This document shows, in pieces, positions 53,932-64,000 of a stretch of DNA of 64,000 bases. Numbering within the stretch: position 1 is the first letter of the stretch; every line of letters begins with the position of its first letter. Source of the DNA: Rhypophila decipiens (taxonomy: Eukaryota; Ascomycota; Sordariomycetes; Sordariales; Naviculisporaceae); assembly GCA_033297075.1 (NCBI GenBank), contig MU858192.1, positions 1 through 64,000 on the forward strand, given 5' to 3'. The notes under the pieces were generated by a model. It saw only the letters and a list, made by a program, of their open reading frames with translations, made no database searches and had not been told where the DNA came from. A program made the position numbers and the translations under genes.

Positions 53932-55235
53932 TTAAATAACCTCCTTCCACTGAACACTCCGATCCCGACCAACCACCAAGCGCAACTGATGCCCCCTTTT
54001 GCTCTCATCACCTTTAAATACCCCCTCCCGTACTCCATCCCCGTAGAGCTCATAAGCAGGGTAATACCCATCCACAAATCTAACAACTTGCTCGTCCGTC
54101 ATGCCCGAACCAGTCTCTTTTCTAAGCTGGCTTTCTTGCTCCAAACGCCAGTCATATACCCAGCTGAGATCTTCGGCGTCGATGTGGATAAATGCGTCTA
54201 GCAAGTCGGTTAAGGCATCATACTGTCGCAGGTTTTCGTTGATAAAGGAGAGACTGTCTAGTGTGTGCTTGTGTAGTGTTTTTGTGTTGGGCGAGGGGGT
54301 TGACCATCTCGCTTGGAGGGTTTCTGGGGATAAGGGGCGGAAGCCGATTAGCCAGCCTTCGAGGATTATTACCTTTATGAGACTTGTTGGATTTTCGGGG
54401 GTCTGGTTGACGGGTTTCCATTGGGAGGGTGGGAGGCGGTCGCCTAGCCCGGAATAGGCGGATTTGTCGTACTGGGGAATGTGTGTTGGTTGGGAGGACA
54501 GGAGGGAGGTGAATGTTGAGAGGGCTAGGGGGATGTCGTGTGTTCCTGTATTGTGGATGTTTAGTTTGGGATACTGACAGAGTGTTGATGTTGATAGTAA
54601 GGGTTCCGGTGTTTGGATTCTCAACTCTTATGGAAAAGGGGGCTTGTTGTCGTGGTGAGGGGCTGGGTTGTTTGTTTTGTAAACACATGGAAAAGGGGCA
54701 GGTGGAGTTGGGGATTGGGTTCACAGAACCCAACGTCAACAAAGTCCCTGCCTACCGTAGTCAGGGGAAAGGAAGTGTGCATAAGGGTCTGCGCTAGCTG
54801 GCTACCTTGGGACCCGCGTACCGACTGGCATTGCGGTAACGAAGAGGTGGGTACGCCATGTAGGAACGAGGCAAAGAGATATTAAAAGGTCTTACCAGGC
54901 TCGCCCCGGTACTGCACAAGAGCATTGTCCGGATGCGCTGCCGCCAGTGCCAGTTGGTCGGCGTGGGTGAGGTAAAAGTCGTCGATGCTGAGGACGAGCG
55001 TGGGGAGGCCCTGTCGCTCCTGCAGGGTCTGGGCCAGGGCGCGCACAAGAGTAGTCTTCCCCACGCCTTGTACACCGTTCAGGCCGATGATGAAGGGCCG
55101 AGGAGGTTGTCCGCCCTCGGCCCTGCTGCTCTGCTTTTCCTTGTGTGCCTCGAGCTGAGAGAGGATGAAGGGTATGCAAATGGGTGATTTGTCGTCGACT
55201 ACTCGACTTTGTAAGGGGGCGTCTGGGGCCGCCAT
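53932..55235 (-). CDS. TDA10: P-loop kinase of the TDA10 / glycerate-kinase type, 317 aa
   Basis: Exons 55235-54896 and 54545-53932; the join restores YRGEPGTHDIPLAL in phase. The 350-nt intron is unusually long for this window. The Walker A motif is GVQGVGKTT at about residues 55-63, followed by LSIDDFYLTH (Walker-B-like DDFY) and QYRGEPGTHD, then KSAYSGLGDR, VIILEGWLIGFRPL and the C-terminal FVDGYYPAYELYGDG. This order matches yeast YGR205W (TDA10) and plant D-glycerate 3-kinase. The plant enzyme phosphorylates glycerate in photorespiration; in fungi the physiological substrate is unsettled. Expected location is cytosolic or nuclear. Length agrees with the family (about 290-320 aa). Confidence 0.88.
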
Positions 55236-56692
55236 ATTTTCCGATTTGTATCAACTATCTGTATCTTTCCTCTAGTTGGTGTTGTGTTGCCTTGTGGCCG
55301 ACTGGGGTAGACGGGTTGAGTGGGGGCCGTTGCTCCCGATGACTTCTTGGCCTACTTAGAGTTCAGATTTCGGAATAAAGTAGGCCAATGTTTTTCCTTG
55401 AGCGAGAGAGTCAAGCCCGGTTGTGAAGGATGAGTTCTAGAAATTTGCTCCCAGGTGTATGTCGTAGCAGAGAAGCATGCTGGTGGTGTTCTTGTCGTTA
55501 CCAGACTCCCATCAGCCTCGCCCTGCGGGGGAGTTCATGTTGTCTGGGGAAATGACGACAGTTGCTGGGATTCCTGTGCTGCAATTGGTGGGGTCCCCGC
55601 AAAACTGGGCAGCTGCCCGCGTGGAAGCCTGCAGGGGTGGGAATCATAAAGGCACGTACCTGGGATAAATATTGATCCTCCCAAGGATCCCTCAGGTTGT
55701 ATCGTGATGCTGGTCAAGGTATATTATTTTCATAAAGGGTCTATGGATAGAACAATACACTGAGTTGATGTTTTCCATCCAGACTGGCACATGCAATTTC
55801 ATGTCTACCGCGGTGTTTCTTGCCCGGGGAGATTCTTGTACGTATCTACTTGGCAACTCGAACAGCAAAGTTTTCGGATTCGGGGGGCTTCAAACGGGAG
55901 AAGCTTGACACCTGCGGTGGGCTCACCTGAGTAGTTTAGCAATTTCTTGTCCGGAGTTCTGGCCTTTTTGGCTCCTGAGCTGATTCGTGATGTGCCCCGT
56001 CTCCACGTGAGCCGTGTCCGGTGGAAACGGCTGGACCTTCTTGCAGCTTCTCGCTTGCCATAATGCCGGACATGATTCGGATAATTGCTCCCGACGAGGT
56101 TCAACTCGGGCCTGCCACTGCCTCTGCAGAGCCGGTCAATTGAGTCATTTTATTGAACAGCTGCATTGTGTGGAAATATCGACATTTTTCGCATCGCAGA
56201 TAGCGAAATCTGAGAATAATTCCAAGTGATCATATGACTTTTCCCAATGGCCACCCTCTCAGCTCTGAAGTTTTTATACTCCTCCCAGGTTTCAGCAGTT
56301 GACGGAGACCCCAAAACGTCATCCAAAGCCGACTGCTTTCAAACATGTGATGGTGCGCTAGTCCTGTTCGAGCATACCCGTCTCACGCTAATTCCCCGCT
56401 CGGCAAAAGGCGGTTGTGGGGGAGTGTCCCTCACAGGTGCCTCGGCTTGCTGGTGATCACTTGCCGGTCGCATTACCCTCCGGTTAGCTAAGTGCCTCTC
56501 CACTTCCGCTGGCGACCTTATATCAACAAAAACCGCCGAACAAAGCTGGCAGAGTTGCTGTTGCTTGTTTGATCGATCATTCCTTCCACATCAATTTCAT
56601 CCCATACCATTCTGTTTCCCCCCTTCCGATCCGCGTCTCAGTCTCCCTCCCTAATCGACCTCCCCAATCAATCACACACACACATATTCAAA
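55236..56692. other. Divergent promoter region of TDA10-like gene and fox2
   Basis: No gene recognised. The right end has a long pyrimidine-rich and CACACA-rich leader before the fox2 ATG, and a candidate fatty-acid response site near 56440. Confidence 0.5.
56440..56445 (+). promoter_or_regulatory. Candidate FarA/FarB (fatty-acid response) site
   Basis: CCTCGG, the core bound by the fungal fatty-acid regulators FarA/FarB, about 250 bp upstream of the fox2 ATG. Fox2-type genes are known targets. A hexamer alone is weak evidence. Confidence 0.35.
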
Positions 56693-59600
56693 ATGTCCGA
56701 GCTCAGATTCGATGGACAGACGGTGGTGGTAACAGGTGCCGGCGGTGGTCTCGGAAAGGCCTATGCCACCTTTTTCGGTTCTCGGGGTGCCAACGTGGTC
56801 GTCAACGACCTCGGTGGGTCATTCAAGGGAGAGGGCAATTCCACAAAGGTAAGACTCAAATCCGAATAAGCTTATTGCGCCAGCCGCCCCGGATCCCTAT
56901 TGTCAGCACGATGCTAACAGCTCTCCTTTATTTGCACAGGCTGCCGACGTCGTAGTAGACGAGATCAAGGCCGCGGGCGGCAAGGCTGTGGCCAACTACG
57001 ACAGCGTCGAGAATGGCGAGAAGATCATCGAGACTGCCATCAAGGCGTTCGGCCGCATCGATATCCTCATCAACAACGCTGGTATCCTCCGCGATGTGAG
57101 CTTCAAGAATATGAAGGATGCGGACTGGGACCTCATCTTCAAGGTGCACGTCAAGGGTGCCTACAAGTGCGCGCGTGCTGCGTGGCCACACTTCCGCAAG
57201 CAAAAGTTCGGTCGCATCATCAACACCGCGTCCGCTGCTGGCTTGTTCGGCAACTTCGGCCAGGCCAACTACTCGGCCGCCAAGCTTGCCCAGGTCGGCT
57301 TCACTGAGACTCTCGCGAAGGAGGGTGCCAAGTACAACATCATTGCCAACGTCATTGCGCCCATCGCTGCCAGCCGCATGACCGAGACTATCATGCCCCC
57401 TGACCTCCTTGCGCTCATGAAGCCTGAGTGGGTTGTTCCTCTTGTCGCCGTCCTTGTGCACAAGAGCAACACCAGCGAGTCCGGTTCCATCTTCGAGGTT
57501 GGTGGTGGTCACATCGCCAAGCTCCGCTGGGAGCGTTCCAGCGGTCAGCTCCTCAAGTGCGACCAGACCTACACCCCCAGTGCCGTCCTGAAGAAGTGGG
57601 ACCAGGTCATCGACTTCTCCAAGCCCCAGTACCCCAGCGGACCCAACGACTTCCTCACCCTCCTCGAGGAGTCCACCAAGATGGGGCCCAATGAGCAGGG
57701 CGAGAAGGTCGACTTTACGGGCCGTGTTGCCCTCGTCACCGGTGGTGGTGCTGGTATTGGCCGTGCTTACTGCTTGGCCTTTGCCAAGCACGGCGCTTCC
57801 GTTGTTGTCAACGATCTCGTCAACCCCGACGACGTCGTCAACGAGATCAAGAAGATGGGCGGCAAGGCCGTCGGCGCCAAGTTCTCGGCCGAGGACGGTG
57901 ACGCCGTTGTGAAGGCCGCCATTGATGCCTTTGGCCGCGTCGACATTGTTGTCAACAATGCCGGCATCCTCAGGGACAAGGCTTTCACCAACATGGATGA
58001 CAGCCTCTGGGACCCCGTCATGAACGTCCACGCTCGTGGAACCTACAAGGTCACCAAGGCTGCGTGGCCCTACTTCCTCAAGCAAAAGTATGGCCGTGTC
58101 CTGAACACCACCTCCACCAGCGGTATCTACGGAAACTTTGGCCAGGCCAACTACTCTGCGGCGGTAAGAACTTGCCCATCATTACATTTGGAACACACTT
58201 GACCCATAGCTGACTTTGATTAGAAATGCGCCATTCTTGGTTTCTCGCGTGCCCTTGCCCTTGAGGGTATCAAGTACAACATCTTTGTCAACACTATCGC
58301 TCCCAACGCTGGTACCGCCATGACCAAGACTATCCTCCCCGAGGAGCTCGTCCAGGCCTTCAAGCCCGACTACATTGCTCCCCTCGTCCTGGCCCTCTGC
58401 AGCGACAAGGTCCCCAAGAACCCCACTGGCGGTCTCTACGAGGTCGGCAGCGGCTGGGCCGGTCAGACCAGGTGGCAACGGACTGCCGGCCACGGCTTCC
58501 CCGTTGACGTTCCCCTCACTCCCGAGGAGGTCGTCAAGCACTGGAAGGACATTGTCACCTTTGACGCCAAGGCAGACCACCCCTCCAAGACCCAGGACAG
58601 CATGGAGAAGATCATGGCCAACATGGAGAACAAGAGCGGAGCAGGAAAGGTATGATCTCTCTCCCTCCTCCTACGTAATGTTGAACGATTGCCATGTTTT
58701 TTTGTATCATAGATTTTATAGTGTAGAGCATTCATGAATACCTGTTAACACGTGCGTCTGTTTGTAGAGTGAGTCCAACCAATATCTGGAGGCCATCCAA
58801 AAGGCCAAGGAGGCCAAGCCCAAGGACACCGAGTTCAAGTACACTGAGCGCGATGTCATGCTCTATAACCTCGGTGTCGGAGCCAAGCGCACCGATCTCA
58901 AGTACATCTTGTAAGTGTTACGTGGAATGTCGTGGCGGCATGCTTTGTGGGACATTTGACTAATCATGGTGATGTGTGTAGCGAGGGTGCCGAGGACTTC
59001 CAAGTCATCCCCACATTTGGTGTCATCCCCCCCTTCGACGCCGAGTATCCCTACAGCATGGACGAGGTCGTCCCCAACTTCTCGCCCATGATGCTTCTCC
59101 ATGGCGAGCAGTACCTCGAGGTCAAGAAATACCCCATCCCCACCTCGGCCCGCCTCATCTCGAGGGGCAAGCTCCTAGAGGTCGTGGACAAGGGCAACGC
59201 CGCCGTGCTCAAGAACGGCGTCACCACCATCAACGCCGAGACGGGCGAAGAGCTCTTCTACAACGAGATGACCGTCTTCCTCCGCGGCTGCGGCGGTTTC
59301 GGCGGCCAGAAGAAGGGCGAGGATCGCGGAGCCAGCACGGCGGCCAACAAGCCCCCCGCCCGCATGCCCGACGTTGTTGTCGAGGAGAAGACCACCGAGG
59401 AGCAGGCTGCTGTTTATCGCCTGAGCGGCGACTATAACCCTCTCCATGTGGACCCTGCTTTTGCCAAGATGGGCGGCTTCAAGGTACCTATTCTTCACGG
59501 GCTTTGCTTCTTTGGCATTGCGGGCAAGGCGGTCTATGAGAAGTTTGGGCCCTTCAAGAATATCAAGGTCCGCTTTGCGGGCACTGTGAACCCTGGCCAG

Positions 59601-59708
59601 ACGCTTGTTACTGAGATGTGGAAGGAGGGTAAGAAGGTTTACTTCCAGACCAAGGTTAAGGAGACGGGCAAATTGGCTATTGGGGGTGCTGCTGCTGAGT
59701 TGCTTTAG
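56693..59708 (+). CDS. fox2: Peroxisomal multifunctional beta-oxidation enzyme (hydratase 2 / 3-hydroxyacyl-CoA dehydrogenase), 891 aa
   Basis: Exons 56693-56848, 56940-58163, 58224-58649, 58768-58910 and 58982-59708; all in phase. Two tandem short-chain dehydrogenase domains are followed by a MaoC/hydratase-2 domain. First [14 protein letters not shown] (residues 15-25), NNAG at 97-100, YSAAK at 163-167. Second [16 protein letters not shown] at about 316-328, NNAG, and YSAAK across the second intron (457-461). Hydratase: [10 protein letters not shown] at 799-808 with the catalytic Asp/His pair and [10 protein letters not shown]. The enzyme converts trans-2-enoyl-CoA to 3-ketoacyl-CoA through the D-3-hydroxyacyl intermediate in peroxisomes, as in Neurospora fox-2. 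The C-terminus is AAAELL, so no SKL-type targeting signal is seen. Confidence 0.95.
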
Positions 59709-60774
59709 GCACTTGCTGGAGGTTGGTTTGAAAGCATGATGAGAGGGACAGAGTAAAATGGGCGTATTTATTGGACTTGGTTTATCCTTATTTAGGTGCG
59801 GTCTGTTTTGGCATGTAGTACTACAGTCTTAGTTTCTTGTTAATGTTTCTTTGTAGTACTATCTAGTTCTGGTGATTATATACCATTTCAAATTTGTTAA
59901 ACAAGGTTGCTTATCGTTCTACAAAACCTGGAGTGTCAATTGAAGTAACTGAACGACGTATATAAGGTATGTGTGGATATACAAAGGTGGTCATTTCGTA
60001 TAGATTGTCCCCTCCTTCTATGCGAGGTTTCCTATGGAAACAACAAAGGGACATAATCCCCTTGGAGGAGGTTTACTTGGTCTAACCTCCATAAGACAAG
60101 TGAGATAGATGATTAGGCAAGTTGGAAACATGTCCGTCCACGCTGCATCCTCAAACCCAAACCCAATCAAAGCCCCTCCTTCAATGTATGTTGTTGATAT
60201 CAGTATGCCTATGCCAGTACTATGCAGTGCAGTCATCTCTCATCGCCGTATCATCCGTGTTCGTTCTTTCGTCCGTCGTGAGAGCCTGTATATACCATAT
60301 CCCAGACGCTGGTCCTGTCTATACCAAAATCTAATGGTACTTAGATTCGTCCGTCCCCTTTCTTTGCAAAACGAAAACATCATGCCAGGAAACGCCAAGG
60401 CCAACCCAACCTAGTCAATCGGTTCCACCCAAAATAGAAAGAAAAAAAGGCTACACACTCGGGCACCATTACTCCTGACCCGCTCAGCCTGCCTCCAGCG
60501 GGGGGTATCGTCTAACGCTAACCTGAATAGGTCTGTTCGTACGTATGGTCATAAACCTCTCTTCCTTCAGTATGTCGCCCGGGATTCGTGTCCCAGGCAA
60601 GGGAATATGAAACAGAGAACCAAAACAGAATAATAATAATACAAACCCCACCAGTAAATTCTCTCCAAAGTAATGATAAGAAAATACGCAAGTTCAAGTC
60701 GTGACGTTTCCCCTCTTAGTCAACCTTCAAGTGCTCCTCCTCCACCCCTTCTCATAGTTCAACCTCTGCCCTTT
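59709..60774. other. Spacer between convergent genes
   Basis: The 3' UTRs of fox2 and the J-domain gene. No gene recognised. Confidence 0.5.
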
Positions 60775-63655
60775 CTAAGAGTTCATCCTCTCCAGAGCCT
60801 TGCTAAACTCGCGAACATGCAGCTCATGAGCATCAGTAGCAGCGACCCATTTCTGTCTGATACCTCTATCCTCCTCCAGCCCAACCAGATAAGCCTGCAG
60901 TCCAGAGTTGTCCCCCCTGGTAGCCCATCGAAAAGTCTGCTCCTCCACCGTCTTCCTCCGGGCCTGGAAATGGTCCAGAATCTTGTTGTTAAACACACTC
61001 CACTCGTACAGGTATTGTGCAAAACTCTGCGTATAATTGTGCCAACTTTGCTTGCTCGGCTTCAGAGTAGACACGCCCAACACAGTAGGTGGGCGAGGCG
61101 CAATCGGCGGGCTGGGAAACAAGCGGTCTTGAGGCTTCGGCTTCTCCTTTTCGACAGGAGGCTTCGCCGCGGCCTTGCTCTCAAAAGGTAGATTCGAGGC
61201 CAGGTCATTTAGCGATCCAAGGCCAGGTTTGGGTGGAGCAAAGGGTTCGACCTTTTTGAAGTCGGCGAAGAGGTCGCGTCGAATAAAGTCCGGTGTATCC
61301 TCGGAGCCGGCCTTGTTAAGGTCTGGCACCTTGGGACCGTTGACACCATTACTCATCTTGGCGGTCTCGCCTTGCTTAACACCATTCACGTCCCCAGCAC
61401 GCCACTCCGGCTTTGTTGGCTCAACATTGATCGTTCGTGCACCGAGGACTGGGGGAATCACTGGTTCTGGCGGTGGTGAATCGATATCCATAGCGTTAGG
61501 GCTACCGGCTGGCTTGACAAAACCATCAGCTGCCGTGTTTGGCCGTGTCCTCTCCTCGCTGCTGGAACCTTCATCGTCGACCAATCCTGCGGTGCCTGCT
61601 GTCTGCCGAACTGGTAGTCTGCCTTTCTTTGCTCCTCGGTTGGTTCGGGTGGGTGAAGTGGATGGCTTCGGCACTGGCGGTGGGACGAAATGATGTGGCT
61701 CGAATCCACCTTCCCACTGGTCGGGGTCAAAAACCTTGGGCGGCCTAGGTGGGGCCTCTGGTTGTCTCGGCGGGTTCATGGAATCAGTTGACGATCCGGT
61801 CCTGGTACGCTGGGGTGACCTTCGACCGCGGGGTGCTGATTTTGACCGTTTGGCTCGCAAGGCGTCGGGTGACTCCCCTCCACCAGCGTTGAACATGAAG
61901 CTCTCCCCTTCGGCCTCTTCCGAGACGAAGCGCGTATTGATGTTATCAGTACTGTTTCGCATGAAGCGGGTGGCGGAACCGAATGTGTCCTCGTCGATGG
62001 GAACCGTAAAGCTGGAAGGTTGGTTGGCGTTAGTCCGTTTTGTAACTCGATGACCAGTCTTTTTAGGTGAGAGTGCGCCGTCACGGCCAGAAGCAGGCTG
62101 CTTGTGCATCTTAAGCTTTCCCAAGAGTTGCTGCAACTGCGCATGTAGACTCTTCTCAAACGAATTCAGGCCTCGGCCGGGGGACCGGTCTCCACTGGGA
62201 GTGGCTGTACCACTGGCTTTTGTCTCCTCGGGGTTACATCTAGAAGTATCGACATGAGAACTACCCTCATCACCGGGGTTGGTAATAAAACTGTGACGAG
62301 AAAAAGCCATGTTTGATGGAGTAGAAAACGGGTCATCATACACTGTGGGGCCATTCTTGGGCTTTGAAGTAGCGGCGTTTCCATTGCCTGCTGTTCCGAC
62401 TTCTGTCAGTCTCTTTGCACCCACAAAGATAGGCACGGTGAACGACTTACCTGGAGCATTCGTTGGGGTGTTGGCATTATTGGAGGGCGGGAATGTGGCC
62501 GTCGATGGTGCCGAGGTGGTGTGAGGACTGTAACGAGCGCTGGCCCGCGACTGTTGGCGCGTGCTAGGCGATGATGCCCCGGAGGACGCTGTCTTTTCGT
62601 TCGGTTTCTTAAACCTGTCGGACTCGTCGACACTGGCGCTTCGTTGCCGTTGTGGTCGCGGTGGAGGTGTATCGTTGTCATCAGAAAAGCCACGGAAGGT
62701 CTCCCTGGCGCTCCTAGCACGGTTGACACCTACCCCTTCGAATGGGTTCGTCTTCTCGCCGATGTGGGACGCGTATGGGGTGCGCTGTCGGTCATCTGAG
62801 TAGTGTTCACCAAACTGCGTGCTCAGCGGATCCATGTGGGACGAGGAAGGCCTGGATTTTCTCGTATTCGCAGGAGTCTCGTCAGACATGCGGCTATGCA
62901 TGTTGGTATAACCATTCTTCGTCACCGGCGGCTCATCTCCTCCTATCGGCGACTTTGGAGCATAGCCTGATTTCTTGGTAGGTGACCCAAAAGCAGCTTC
63001 CTGTCGTCTCGCCTGGGCAGCTGTCCGTGGTGGCGGCGGCGGCGGCTGTGGCTTGGTGTTGTCGGTCCGTGAATATGGAGATGCTGGTGTAGAGCCACTG
63101 CTCTGATTCCCCTTGCCCGATGCTGTCCGCATACGATCCCAGGCTCTCAGATTGTCCGTTGCGTCTGCCATCTTTTGTTTCGCAGTGGGTGGCACACCCC
63201 AGTTCGAATATCGGGAAGTGCCTGCTGTTGTTCGAGCTGCCGATGGGCCGGATTGGGCGTTGCGTCTCGTCGGAGGAGCACCGTAACGTTCTGCCATGTC
63301 CTTGGCCAAGTCCTGGTAAGGGTTGCCTTTAACGCCCGAGGACGCTGGGAACCTGCTCCCGGGGCGCTTCCGATGGCTATCGACTTTCGCTTTCTGCGCG
63401 GGATCTGTAAGGATTTCGTGGGCTGCCTGGATAACGACAAACTTGTCTTTGACCACATCTTCTCTGCCTGGATTTCGGTCGGGATGGTATTTGAGGGCTG
63501 TGGATTGACTCTTAGCAACTACAAACTTGACATGGAGTGGCCAAACAGCCCGACTAACCCAGCTTCTTGAATTGCTTCTTGATTTCGGCAACATCTGCCG
63601 TGGCAGGCAGCTCCAAGTCCGCATAGTAATCTCGTTCGTAGTCTATCTTGGCCAT
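60775..63655 (-). CDS. Large J-domain (DnaJ-like) protein, about 939 aa
   Basis: Exon 1 is 63655-63559 and exon 2 is 63497-60775; the 61-nt intron (GTTAGT donor) falls inside the J domain in phase. The J domain spans residues 5-75: YYADLELPATADVAEIKKQF, KKLALKYHPDRNPG with the HPD tripeptide that stimulates Hsp70, and KFVVIQAAHEILTDPAQK. About 700 residues of Pro/Ser/Arg-rich, probably disordered sequence follow, with several PPPPP and RPPK motifs. The final 110 residues are ordered and helical (WHNYTQSFAQYLYEWSVFNN to EFSKALERMNS). The same J-plus-disorder-plus-helical-tail design occurs in ascomycete orthologues of unknown specific role; cytosolic or nuclear co-chaperone is likely. A possible 48-nt in-frame intron is at 62403-62450. 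Confidence 0.88.
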
Positions 63656-64000
63656 CTTGACTTGGCCCTGGGGCCGAAAGAGTAGTGAGGGGAAAACGCG
63701 CTGATCTGTTGGTAAAAGGCTCGATGCTCATTCCACTTTGGCAATGCAAAATTCTGTCGCAGAACTTGAAAACTTGGAGTACAGTGGAGGGCACAGTTGG
63801 GCCGCTGGATTTTGATGTATGGGAAACCGCGTGGTTGAAGTTGCCGAAACTCTGTCAAGCCGTGCCGCTGCCGTCTGTTCAAAAGCAGGAGAATTTCAAG
63901 ACAACCACGGGACCGTCGAGAATCGTCTTGTGTCGTTATGCGACTGGGTGGTCGGGCACTAATCGTCTCGTTTTGACAAGCGAATCTGCTGCTTAGAACT
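63656..64000. other. Upstream region of the J-domain gene
   Basis: No gene recognised; the small frames here are unconvincing. Confidence 0.5.

Noticed and set aside
56928..58085. 385-codon minus-strand frame across fox2
   Set aside because: It is antisense to strongly conserved fox2 exons and arises from GC-rich codon bias.

Overview
The window looks like nuclear DNA of a filamentous ascomycete (Pezizomycotina, probably a Sordariomycete). The grounds are short introns of about 50-120 nt with GTAAGT/GTGAGT donors and CTNAC-type branch sites, low gene density, HET-domain genes, fungal rhodopsin-domain and DUF3433 membrane proteins, P450/MFS genes, small secreted proteins, and a peroxisomal Fox2-type multifunctional enzyme. 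All exon structures below were assembled by hand from reading frames and splice signals. Wherever a join is given, the phases were checked and add up.

Layout. 0-13 kb is accessory and partly decayed. It holds the end of a pogo/Fot1-like transposon, a tiny two-exon gene, a HET gene lacking a clean N-terminus, a CCCH-finger remnant, a heavily broken DUF6604-type gene, a PaxB-like membrane terpene cyclase with one in-frame stop, an unknown 368-aa protein, and two coiled-coil/repeat proteins. 12.9-16.1 kb carries a secreted double-psi barrel protein and a large multi-pass membrane protein. 17.4-29 kb contains two P450s, a rhodopsin-domain receptor-like protein and a 14-TM-type MFS exporter; the second P450 and the exporter are divergent. 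29.8-39 kb has a HET gene, a cell-surface Ser/Gly-rich single-pass protein, a small secreted protein and a secreted nuclease/phosphatase-fold protein fused to a ricin-type lectin. 39.9-42.6 kb is a sulfate permease flanked at a distance by two short TTAGGG arrays of opposite orientation. 47.1-53.6 kb holds a DUF3433 protein and an unusual Ser-tract/heptad-repeat protein whose frame runs through one stop codon into a CCHC zinc-knuckle module. That second locus sits between arrays of a degenerate 23-nt repeat, which also follows the coiled-coil gene near 11 kb. 53.9-63.7 kb is housekeeping-like: a TDA10/glycerate-kinase-type P-loop kinase, fox2 (peroxisomal beta-oxidation) and a large J-domain protein.

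The most noteworthy items are the dispersed 23-nt repeat linked to low-complexity coiled-coil genes, the stop-interrupted zinc-knuckle protein, the nearly intact but stop-containing terpene cyclase, the secreted EEP-ricin fusion, and a 149-bp TA-flanked MITE. No complete biosynthetic cluster, CRISPR array, or convincing tRNA or rRNA gene was seen.
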